From Roseimaritima sp. (GTDB taxonomy: Bacteria > Planctomycetota > Planctomycetia > Pirellulales > Pirellulaceae), in contig SLFV01000003.1 in the NCBI GenBank assembly GCA_007124075.1, forward strand, positions 1 through 5,926: a DNA stretch of 5,926 nucleotides, given 5' to 3'. How positions within the stretch are numbered: the first letter of the stretch is position 1; each line of letters opens with the position of its first letter. The notes below the pieces were generated by a model. The model saw only the letters and a list, made by a program, of their open reading frames with translations, searched no databases and was not told the DNA's origin. The position numbers were made by a program, and so were the translations under genes. This document shows positions 1 through 5,926 of this stretch, one piece after another.

Positions 1-839
1 ACCCGAACAAGCGGATTATTCTAGAAAATGAATCGCGAGAATTAAGCAGTCGCGTTGTGGATTTGATCGCACCGATTGGGTTTGGACAGCGAGGCCTGAT
101 TGTCAGTCCGCCCCGCGCTGGGAAAACCGTGCTGCTGCAAAAACTGGCCCGTGCCGTGCTGCGGAATTATCCGGAAGCCTACGTCTTCATGTTGTTGATT
201 GACGAACGCCCGGAAGAGGTCACCGATATGGAACGCGAGGTCCGCGGGCCTCAGTGCGAGGTCGTCAGCAGCACCTTTGATGAAACCGCACAGCGGCACA
301 TTCAGGTTGCGCAGATGGTGATCGAAAAGGCCAAGCGGATGGTGGAATATGGCACCGATGTGGTGATTTTTCTCGATTCGATCACACGCCTGGCTCGAGC
401 CCACAACAGCGATGGGGAAACCAGCGGCAAGCTGATGTCCGGGGGGTTGGACAGTTCCGCGATGCAGAAACCGAAGGCACTGTTCGGGTCGGCCCGTAAG
501 GTGGAAGAGGGTGGGTCACTGACAATCTTGGCAACGGCGTTGGTGGACACAGGCAGCCGTATGGATGATGTGATTTTCGAGGAGTTTAAGGGGACCGGCA
601 ATCTGGAGATCGTGCTGGACCGATCGTTAGTTGATCGGCGGATTTATCCTTCGATCGAAATCGATCGCAGCGGAACGCGACGGGAGGAGATGCTGCTGGA
701 TCCAGAGGAATATCGACGGATTTGTTTGCTGCGGCGTTCGTTAGCGGGCCTGCAACCCGCCGACGCAATGGAACAGTTGATCAAGGCTTTGCAAAAAACT
801 CAGAATAACGCCGAGTTCCTGCTGGGTATCCGGGAATAG
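1..839 (+). CDS. rho: Transcription termination factor Rho, C-terminal part (5' truncated)
   Basis: Rho is the hexameric RNA-dependent ATPase/helicase that loads on untranslated RNA and terminates transcription in the cytoplasm. The frame is open to the left edge, with the first full codon at position 3. A GTG at 57 is internal, because the residues before it ([14 protein letters not shown]) already match Rho. The 278 visible residues cover the whole ATPase domain; the N-terminal RNA-binding domain lies outside the window. In fragment numbering, the P-loop is PPRAGKT (K41), the catalytic Glu lies in [11 protein letters not shown] (E68), and Walker B is VVIFLD (D125). The Q-loop region is [12 protein letters not shown] (from 147), the R-loop is DTGSRMDD, and the arginine finger is in SGTRREE (R226). 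The C-terminus aligns end to end with E. coli Rho (about 419 aa). One difference is Arg where E. coli has Lys181 in PPKAGKT. TAG stop at 837-839. Identification is very secure. Confidence 0.97.
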   Translation, partial: PNKRIILENESRELSSRVVDLIAPIGFGQRGLIVSPPRAGKTVLLQKLARAVLRNYPEAYVFMLLIDERPEEVTDMEREVRGPQCEVVSSTFDETAQRHIQVAQMVIEKAKRMVEYGTDVVIFLDSITRLARAHNSDGETSGKLMSGGLDSSAMQKPKALFGSARKVEEGGSLTILATALVDTGSRMDDVIFEEFKGTGNLEIVLDRSLVDRRIYPSIEIDRSGTRREEMLLDPEEYRRICLLRRSLAGLQPADAMEQLIKALQKTQNNAEFLLGIRE

Positions 840-913
840 CAACTTTTTGAAAAAGAGGTAGAACCCTTTCTCAATACGGCTGTTAATTGAGCGGCAGTCA
901 TAGCGTGCCATGC

Positions 914-941
914 GCGCGATGGACATGCTTGTCCGTCGTGC
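914..941 (+). terminator. Strong stem-loop 75 nt after rho; possible terminator or 3'-end hairpin
   Basis: Bases 914-925 pair with 930-941 over 12 uninterrupted base pairs, two of them G-U wobbles in RNA, closed by the tetraloop UGCU. The stem is long enough to be a real RNA structure and sits where a rho 3' end would be expected. However, it is followed by CTTTC rather than a run of Us, so it is a poor match to a classical intrinsic terminator. It could instead stabilise the rho mRNA end, or be part of a leader for the downstream operon. The pairing is seen directly; the function is inferred. Confidence 0.35.
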
Positions 942-1101
942 CTTTCGACGTGGAAATCCGTCGCACATGCTAAAAAATCTTTCGCCGCCCACCCAAAAAG
1001 AATTTTGCCATAAAAATGGCCGGCCCCGCTCCTTGATTTAAGCTACGGTTCCCTAGCAACTTGAGGCGGTTGCGAGTCGTCTGAGTATTTCGTGCGAGTC
1101 G

Positions 1102-1117
1102 TAAGGTAAGGGTGATG
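1102..1117 (+). promoter_or_regulatory. Shine-Dalgarno-like TAAGG with alternative ATG for the sensor kinase
   Basis: TAAGG at 1102-1106 matches five bases of the consensus TAAGGAGGT. It lies 8 nt before an in-frame ATG at 1115, which directly follows a GTG at 1112. Starting at 1115 would add 21 residues before the favoured ATG at 1178. The added residues have a short hydrophobic run followed by two arginines, the reverse of a signal peptide. Amt-family homology begins only after 1178, whose own upstream sequence (GGGGGA, 10 nt away) is a weaker ribosome site. The choice of start is therefore open. Confidence 0.35.
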
Positions 1118-1177
1118 ATCATTATTGGGGCAATGGGATTCTTCGTCCGAAGACCACTCGCGGGGGATAACACAATC

Positions 1178-4100
1178 ATGGCACAAGACCAAGTGCTCGA
1201 CATCATGTGGGTGTTGATCTGTGCAGCACTAGTGATGCTGATGCAGGGAGGGTTTTGTTTTCTGGAATGCGGGCTCTCGCGCGCTAAGAACAGCATCAAC
1301 GTGGCGATTAAGAATCTCGTCGATTTTTGCATCGCCGGGGCTGCTTTTTGGATCTTCGGATTCGGGTTGATGTTTGGTGTTTCGCAACTGGGATGGATCG
1401 GAACCACCGGGTTTTTGCTCGATGAGCATAACAGTCCCTGGACGCTGACTTTCTTTTTGTTTCAGTTGATTTTTTGTGGAACTGCCACCACGATCGTCTC
1501 GGGAGCCGTCGCAGAGCGGATGCGGTTTCCTGGCTACATGATGGTTAGCCTCCTGGTCTCCGGTTTGATTTATCCGTTGTTCGGTCACTGGTGCTGGAAC
1601 GGTGCCGATGCGGAAGCGGCGCTAGGCTGGCTGGGCCAGCGCGGGTTCATCGACTTTGCCGGTTCGACGGTTGTACATTCGGTCGGTGGGTGGGTGGCTC
1701 TGGCCGCTGTGATTGTGATCGGCCCTCGCTTGGGAAGGTTTGCCAAAAACTCGCCGGCGATACGTGGGCACAACTTGCCGATGGCCGCGCTGGGGGTGCT
1801 GTTACTATGGTTCGGTTGGTTTGGCTTCAATGGCGGAAGCACCTTGGGCGTCGATACGTCGATCCCATTAATCCTGGTAAACACCAACTTGTCCGCCATC
1901 TTTGGTGGACTTGCCGCTTTGCTGGTCGCTGCGGTGATTGAACGCCGATCGGACGTGGGCCAAACGATGAATGGCTTGATCGCTGGCCTGGTAGCGATCA
2001 CTGCATCGTGCCACATCATGTCCCCTGCCTGTGCGGCACTCATCGGCGCGAGCGCGGGCGTGTTGTGTGTGGGCAGTTCTTACTTGCTGGTCCGGTTGCG
2101 GATTGATGACGTCATCGGTGCCTTTCCGGCGCACGCCGTGGCCGGGGTTTGGGGAACTTTGGCGGTCGCTTTGTTCGCCGATCCGAAACTGTTCGGAACC
2201 GGGTTGTCGCGCTGGGAGCAGTTCGTCGTACAGGCCCAAGGGATCGGCGTCTGTTTTGTTTGGGCCTTTGGCGGTGGTTTTGTGTGTCTCTGGATCATGA
2301 ATCACCTCTTCAAACTACGGGTTTGTGAAGAGCACGAACGGATCGGATTGAATGTTTCGGAGCATCAGGCGAGCACCGATTTGATCGAACTGTTGGACCA
2401 GATGGACAGCCACGGTCGAGAAGGCAACTTTTCTCGTTGCGTTACGGTCGAGCCACATACCGAGGTCGGTCAAATCGCGAAGGAATACAATCGAGTCCTA
2501 GCGCGCGTTCAGGCGGAGATCCGTCAACGCGAGGAGGCGGAACGGCGGTGGCGAGGTATCTTTGAAAATGCCGTCGAGGGGATCTTTCAAACATCGCCCC
2601 AAGGGACGTTCCTGGCGGCCAATCCGTCGTTGGCGAGAATCTGCGGCTACGATTCGCCGGAACAGCTTTGCAGTGAAATTGGCGATCTCGCAACCCAGCT
2701 TTACGTCGACCCCCGGCGGCGCGCGGAGTTTGCCGCTGCGTTAAAGCACAGCGATGTTGTGACTGGATTTACTTCCGAAATTCGGCGACGCGATGGCAGG
2801 CAGGTTTGGGTGTCCGAGAACGCTCGGGCACAGCGTGATCATCACGGTAGCGTGTTGTATTACGAAGGCACGGTGGAAGACATCACGCAGCGGTTGGAGA
2901 CGGAGCGGCTGTATCGTGAGAAAGAGCAGGCCGAGGCGGCTAGTTTGGCAAAAAGTCAATTCCTGGCAAACATGAGCCACGAAATCCGCACACCGCTCAA
3001 CGGCGTCATCGGGATGTTGGACCTGCTCGCGGACACGTCGATGGATGACCGCCAGGCCTATTTCACGCAAGTCGCTAAATCATCCGCCGGGACGTTGCTC
3101 GCACTGATTAACTCGATCCTCGATTTCTCGAAAATCGAAGCCGGCCACCTGGAACTTGAACAGTTGCAGTTCGACTTGTACGAAACGCTTGAATCGCTTC
3201 CCGATCTGTTCGCGCATCGGGTCCATGAAAAGGGCTTGGAACTGCACTGGCGTATTCGCTCCGAGGTCCCGCAGTTGGTTGTCGGAGACCCTGAGCGTTT
3301 GCGGCAAGTGCTGATCAACCTGATTGGCAATGCGATCAAGTTTACGGAGGCCGGCGAAGTCCAACTGACAGTCGATTTGGTCCGTCAAGAGAATCGCCGC
3401 GCGACGGTGCGTTTTGCGGTCTCCGATACTGGCATCGGTATTCCCGCGTCGCGTATGGACCGGCTGTTTCAATCGTTTTCCCAAGTCGACGCATCGACGA
3501 CCCGCAAATACGGTGGCACCGGATTGGGGCTGGCGATCTGTAAGCAATTGGTGGAGCTAATGGGCGGTAGCTTGGATGTCAAAAGTGTCGAGGGCGAGGG
3601 CTCCACATTTTGGGCTGAATTGCCATTGGAGGTCGTCCCGTCGCAGCGGAAGATGCCGGGGACACCGAATCTGGCAGGGCTGCGTGCCCTAGCGGTCGAC
3701 GACAACGAAATCAATTTGGAGATCCTTTCGGAGAGCTTCGCTAAATGGGGCATTCCGCTTCAAACGGTGCGTTCGGCAGACGATGCACTGACGCAGTTGC
3801 AGTCCGCGGCCGCACAAGGACGTCCGTTTAACTTGGCGATTCTGGACTGCTTGATGCCCGAAATCGACGGCCTGACGTTGGCCGAGTGGATTCAGGCGGA
3901 AGCGTCGCTGGGGAACCCTCGCATGATCATGCTGACTTCACTGGACAACTCGGTCGACCAGGCAACTCGAGAGCGCCTGGATCTGGTCTGTTTGCAAAAA
4001 CCAGCCCGACAATCCCGTCTGTTTGATGCAGTTGTTTCCGCCTGCGACACGGTAGACAGTGGCAACCAAGTGGGGCCGAGCTCACAGTTCGATCCATCGT

Positions 4101-4969
4101 TAGGCGATCAACCGCCGGATTCGCAAGTTTCGACTGGGCGGATTCTGGTCGTCGACGACAACGAAATCAATCGTCTGGTGGCCGGGGAAATGCTTCGCTC
4201 GGTAGGCTATCGCGTGGAGTTTTGCGAAGATGGAGAGCAAGCCGTCGAGACCCTTCGGAACGAGCCATTCGATGCGGTCCTGATGGATTGTGAGATGCCG
4301 CGTCTGGATGGACTTGCAGCTACCCGGATGATTCGCAATCTCGAGCATGCAAACCAACTGACTCACTTGACTTGCCGGCCGCTACCAATCATCGCACTGA
4401 CGGCCCAAGCCATCCAAGGCGACCACGAACGGTGCTTGCAAGCTGGCATGTCGGCTTACATTACGAAACCGATCGACCGCATTCAATTGCTGAACCTATT
4501 GACCGAGACGTTGTCTCCGGCCGACCGACCCATTCAAGACGCCACCAGACCGGACCACGCTTCGCAGCCGAACGAGTGCATGGCGGAGCTAGCCGCTGCA
4601 AACGCGGTGGACCTGGATGCCCTGCGTGATCGATGCGGTGGCAATGAAACGGTCATTCAGCGGGTCCTGGAGAAGTTTCGCAGCCGCGTCAATGATCATA
4701 CAGCCAGCCTCGCCACAGCGATCAAGACGCAAGACTACGAGCAACTACGGCTGCTTGCTCACAGTTTGAAAGGTTCCGCAGCCAACGTCTCGGCAAGCAT
4801 GGTTAGCCGGATTGCAGGGGAGATTGAGGAGGCTGCCAAGCGGCCTCAGGGGAGCGACTTAGCCGCTTTGGTCGCGCGTTTGGAGGAGTCGCTGGATACG
4901 TGTCAACAACAGCTTGATCATCTGCTTGGCGATTTCGCTCAGTCCACTCCGACGGAGGTCCGAAAATGA
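1178..4969 (+). CDS. Ammonium-sensing hybrid histidine kinase (Amt-PAS-HisKA-HATPase-REC-REC-HPt)
   Basis: This 1263-residue inner-membrane sensor joins an Amt ammonium channel to a complete phosphorelay. Residues 9-380 form an Amt domain with about 11 membrane helices. It keeps the gate phenylalanines F99 and F217, W140 and S221 of the outer ammonium site, D159, and the pore twin histidines H167 and H319 (E. coli AmtB F107, F215, W148, S219, D160, H168, H318). The Amt tail (GLNVSEH, 390-396) runs into a HAMP-like segment (about 400-447), PAS/PAC (about 456-572), and a short coiled coil. HisKA follows with H601 in [10 protein letters not shown]. HATPase_c has N714/N718, DTGIGI (750-755) and GGTGLGLAI (779-787). 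REC1 is 833-955 (D841, D842, D890, T920, K941). REC2 is 988-1110 (D993, D994, D1037, T1075, K1097). HPt is about 1143-1250 (H1195 in AHSLKGS). All signalling residues are present. The ATG at 1178 was chosen because Amt homology starts there. The 3' end overlaps the HD-GYP regulator gene. Whether it conducts ammonium, senses it, or both is inferred. No PII/glnK gene is in view. Confidence 0.93.
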   Translation: MAQDQVLDIMWVLICAALVMLMQGGFCFLECGLSRAKNSINVAIKNLVDFCIAGAAFWIFGFGLMFGVSQLGWIGTTGFLLDEHNSPWTLTFFLFQLIFCGTATTIVSGAVAERMRFPGYMMVSLLVSGLIYPLFGHWCWNGADAEAALGWLGQRGFIDFAGSTVVHSVGGWVALAAVIVIGPRLGRFAKNSPAIRGHNLPMAALGVLLLWFGWFGFNGGSTLGVDTSIPLILVNTNLSAIFGGLAALLVAAVIERRSDVGQTMNGLIAGLVAITASCHIMSPACAALIGASAGVLCVGSSYLLVRLRIDDVIGAFPAHAVAGVWGTLAVALFADPKLFGTGLSRWEQFVVQAQGIGVCFVWAFGGGFVCLWIMNHLFKLRVCEEHERIGLNVSEHQASTDLIELLDQMDSHGREGNFSRCVTVEPHTEVGQIAKEYNRVLARVQAEIRQREEAERRWRGIFENAVEGIFQTSPQGTFLAANPSLARICGYDSPEQLCSEIGDLATQLYVDPRRRAEFAAALKHSDVVTGFTSEIRRRDGRQVWVSENARAQRDHHGSVLYYEGTVEDITQRLETERLYREKEQAEAASLAKSQFLANMSHEIRTPLNGVIGMLDLLADTSMDDRQAYFTQVAKSSAGTLLALINSILDFSKIEAGHLELEQLQFDLYETLESLPDLFAHRVHEKGLELHWRIRSEVPQLVVGDPERLRQVLINLIGNAIKFTEAGEVQLTVDLVRQENRRATVRFAVSDTGIGIPASRMDRLFQSFSQVDASTTRKYGGTGLGLAICKQLVELMGGSLDVKSVEGEGSTFWAELPLEVVPSQRKMPGTPNLAGLRALAVDDNEINLEILSESFAKWGIPLQTVRSADDALTQLQSAAAQGRPFNLAILDCLMPEIDGLTLAEWIQAEASLGNPRMIMLTSLDNSVDQATRERLDLVCLQKPARQSRLFDAVVSACDTVDSGNQVGPSSQFDPSLGDQPPDSQVSTGRILVVDDNEINRLVAGEMLRSVGYRVEFCEDGEQAVETLRNEPFDAVLMDCEMPRLDGLAATRMIRNLEHANQLTHLTCRPLPIIALTAQAIQGDHERCLQAGMSAYITKPIDRIQLLNLLTETLSPADRPIQDATRPDHASQPNECMAELAAANAVDLDALRDRCGGNETVIQRVLEKFRSRVNDHTASLATAIKTQDYEQLRLLAHSLKGSAANVSASMVSRIAGEIEEAAKRPQGSDLAALVARLEESLDTCQQQLDHLLGDFAQSTPTEVRK
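3695..3715 (+). repeat. 21-bp exact direct repeat, copy 1 (in REC1)
   Basis: The 21 bases coding for VDDNEIN at the acidic pocket of receiver domain 1 are identical to 4151-4171 in receiver domain 2. The copies are 456 bp apart, in the same frame, and diverge immediately on both sides. The residues are a common receiver motif, but identity at every synonymous position is more than the motif requires. Confidence 0.85.
4151..4171 (+). repeat. 21-bp exact direct repeat, copy 2 (in REC2)
   Basis: This is the second copy of the identical 21 bases found at 3695-3715, here encoding VDDNEIN of receiver domain 2. Recombination between the copies would delete exactly 152 codons in frame and leave a single hybrid receiver. 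That consequence is inferred from the spacing. Confidence 0.85.
4954..4969 (+). promoter_or_regulatory. Ribosome binding site GGAGG and ATGA start/stop overlap
   Basis: GGAGG at 4954-4958 lies 7 nt before ATG 4966-4968, and that ATG shares bases with the kinase stop TGA at 4967-4969. This is the best Shine-Dalgarno in the window. It fixes the start of the HD-GYP regulator. The ATGA overlap is the usual layout for translational coupling, which would hold kinase and regulator at a set ratio. Confidence 0.9.
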
Positions 4970-5926
4970 AGATCCTGATCGTTGACGATGATGAAATCAC
5001 GCTGGAGATACTAGGTGCGGCGCTGGCATCTTCTGGGTACCACGTCGAAACCGCAGGCAATGGAACGGCTGCCCTAGCTCGGATTGAACAAGGCGACATT
5101 CGCTTTGTGATCACCGACTGGGAAATGCCGGGGATGAATGGGTTAGCGCTTTGTCGGTCGGTTCGTCGCCAAGCCGCTTCAGGCTACGTTTACATGGTTT
5201 TGCTGACCAGTCATGGCAGCTCGCAGGAAATCGTAGAGGGCATGTCTGCGGGCGCCGATGATTTTATCGTCAAACCGTTTAACCATGCGGAATTGACCGC
5301 ACGCGTGCGCGCCGGCGAACGTGTTTTGTCGCTGGAGACTCGCGACACGTTGATCTTTGCATTGGCGAAACTTACCGAGTCGCGAGATCAAGAAACCGGC
5401 CTACACCTCGAACGGGTCCAGCGTTACTCGCGATGCTTAGCCGAATCACTTTCCAAACACCCGACACACGTGGTGGACGTCGACACCGACTTCATTCGCT
5501 TGGTTTATCAAACCAGTCCACTGCATGACATCGGTAAAGTCGGTGTCCCCGATTGCATATTGCAAAAGCCAGGAAAGCTGACCAAGGAGGAATTTGAGGT
5601 CATGAAGACGCATACGACGATCGGTGCTGAGACCCTGGAGGCAGCGCTGGCCAACTATCCTCAAACCCGTTTTTTGCAAATCGCGCGCGATATTGCCAAA
5701 TCGCACCATGAACGTTGGGATGGTGCCGGGTATCCCGAGGGCTTGGCGGGCGAAGAGATCCCGCTTGCAGCTCGCATCGTCGCCGTCGCAGATGTCTATG
5801 ACGCGCTCACTTCAAGGCGGGTCTACAAAGACGCCTATTCGCACGAGGTCGCGCGCAACATCATCACGGGTGATGCGGGAAAACACTTCGATCCGCGAGT
5901 GGTCGCAGCCTTTGAGGAACTGGAAC
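4966..5926 (+). CDS. Response regulator with HD-GYP c-di-GMP phosphodiesterase domain (RpfG-like, 3' truncated)
   Basis: This cytoplasmic response regulator would hydrolyse cyclic di-GMP under control of phosphorylation. The 320 visible residues begin with a receiver domain (about 1-120). It has acidic residues D7-D9, phospho-acceptor D51 in TDWEMPG, T81 and K103 in VKPF. A helical linker leads to HD-GYP (about 127-318). Its metal ligands are E143 and H147 (ETGLH), H187 and D188 (LHDIGKVGVPD), H216 (MKTH), H247 and H248 (SHHERWDGAGYP, with GYP at 255-257) and D276 (ADVYDALTSRR). K191 follows the HD pair. The closing motif AGKHFDPRVV (304-313) shows the domain is almost complete, so only a short tail is missing. 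The gene overlaps the kinase gene by 4 bp, so its likely phosphodonor is that kinase's HPt domain. There is no DNA-binding domain. The family call is secure; partner and direction of regulation are inferred. Confidence 0.95.
   Translation, partial: MKILIVDDDEITLEILGAALASSGYHVETAGNGTAALARIEQGDIRFVITDWEMPGMNGLALCRSVRRQAASGYVYMVLLTSHGSSQEIVEGMSAGADDFIVKPFNHAELTARVRAGERVLSLETRDTLIFALAKLTESRDQETGLHLERVQRYSRCLAESLSKHPTHVVDVDTDFIRLVYQTSPLHDIGKVGVPDCILQKPGKLTKEEFEVMKTHTTIGAETLEAALANYPQTRFLQIARDIAKSHHERWDGAGYPEGLAGEEIPLAARIVAVADVYDALTSRRVYKDAYSHEVARNIITGDAGKHFDPRVVAAFEELE

Larger units (their letters stand above)
840..1177. other. Intergenic region between rho and the ammonium sensor kinase
   Basis: This 338-base stretch has no convincing gene. 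Reading frames that cross it on the minus strand (741-992 and 970-1407) are low-complexity antisense shadows with no recognisable family. It contains a 12-bp stem-loop at 914-941 and a smaller hairpin at 1007-1020 (GCCAT-AAAA-ATGGC). It also has an 8-bp palindrome GGCCGGCC at 1018-1025 and A-rich patches at 972-977 and 995-999. No sigma-54 GG-N10-GC pattern was found. The best sigma-70-like guess is TTGAGG (1061-1066), a 17-nt gap and AGTATT (1084-1089), which is too weak to call. The region must hold the 3' end of rho and probably the kinase operon promoter. The last 60 bases may encode an N-terminal extension of the kinase (see 1102-1117). Confidence 0.7.

Noticed and set aside
57..59. GTG as the start of rho
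   Set aside because: Upstream in-frame codons back to position 3 continue the Rho homology ([11 protein letters not shown]), so the gene simply begins outside the window.
843..855. CTTTTTGAAAAAG just after the rho stop as a terminator
   Set aside because: The two arms have a one-base loop and are all A-T apart from the ends, so they cannot form a stable RNA hairpin.
741..992. Minus-strand reading frame of 83 codons reaching from rho into the intergenic region
   Set aside because: Much of it is antisense to the well-conserved rho 3' end, and the remainder is unremarkable sequence with no family resemblance.
1007..1025. Hairpin GCCAT-AAAA-ATGGC overlapping the palindrome GGCCGGCC
   Set aside because: Only 5 bp with no U-run on the + strand, and no minus-strand gene that it could terminate; the 8-bp palindrome is expected by chance in GC-rich DNA.
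1061..1089. Sigma-70-like promoter TTGAGG, 17-nt gap, AGTATT
   Set aside because: The -10 match is poor and planctomycete promoters are not well described, so a chance match is likely.
970..1407. Minus-strand reading frame of 145 codons covering part of the intergenic region
   Set aside because: It overlaps the first Amt helices on the opposite strand, its translation has no recognisable domain, and no ribosome site or promoter supports it.
1591..1941. Plus-strand reading frame of 116 codons inside the Amt domain
   Set aside because: Out-of-frame shadow of strongly conserved Amt helices; its composition (Arg, Gly, Trp rich) is typical of a shifted frame in GC-rich DNA.
3080..3547. Minus-strand reading frame of 155 codons opposite the kinase core
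   Set aside because: It lies entirely opposite the HisKA/HATPase region, whose own frame is conserved; no motif is seen in the antisense product.

Overview
The window looks like bacterial chromosome from a planctomycete, probably the Pirellula/Rhodopirellula group. This is inferred from family resemblance: a Rho with a PPRAGKT P-loop, an ammonium-channel/histidine-kinase fusion of a kind known from planctomycetes, mid-50s GC by eye, and sparse Shine-Dalgarno use. No rRNA or marker phylogeny is available to settle it. All genes lie on the + strand. No tRNA, rRNA, CRISPR array, insertion sequence or phage gene was seen.

Layout: (1) positions 1-839 hold the C-terminal two-thirds of transcription termination factor Rho, cut by the left edge. 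(2) Positions 840-1177 are non-coding apart from a possible N-terminal extension of the next gene. They contain a strong 12-bp stem-loop (914-941) with further short pairings that compete with it. (3) Positions 1178-4969 encode a 1263-residue ammonium sensor kinase: an 11-helix Amt channel, a HAMP-like linker, PAS, HisKA, HATPase, two receiver domains and an HPt domain. (4) Positions 4966-5926 hold a response regulator with an HD-GYP cyclic-di-GMP phosphodiesterase domain, cut by the right edge. Its ATG overlaps the kinase stop codon by 4 bp, and GGAGG sits 7 nt upstream.

Reading it together: the last two genes form a compact, translationally coupled signalling unit. Ammonium would be sensed by the Amt module. 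Phosphate would pass H601 to a receiver Asp (D890 or D1037), then to HPt H1195, then to D51 of the HD-GYP protein. The output would be a change in c-di-GMP hydrolysis rather than transcription. Every expected phosphorelay residue, the key Amt pore residues and all eight metal ligands of a three-metal-type HD-GYP site are present, so nothing looks degenerate. Amt-kinase fusions have precedent (Ks-Amt5 of Kuenenia). The pairing with a c-di-GMP output in one operon is the most interesting content here. Rho appears to be an unrelated upstream neighbour.
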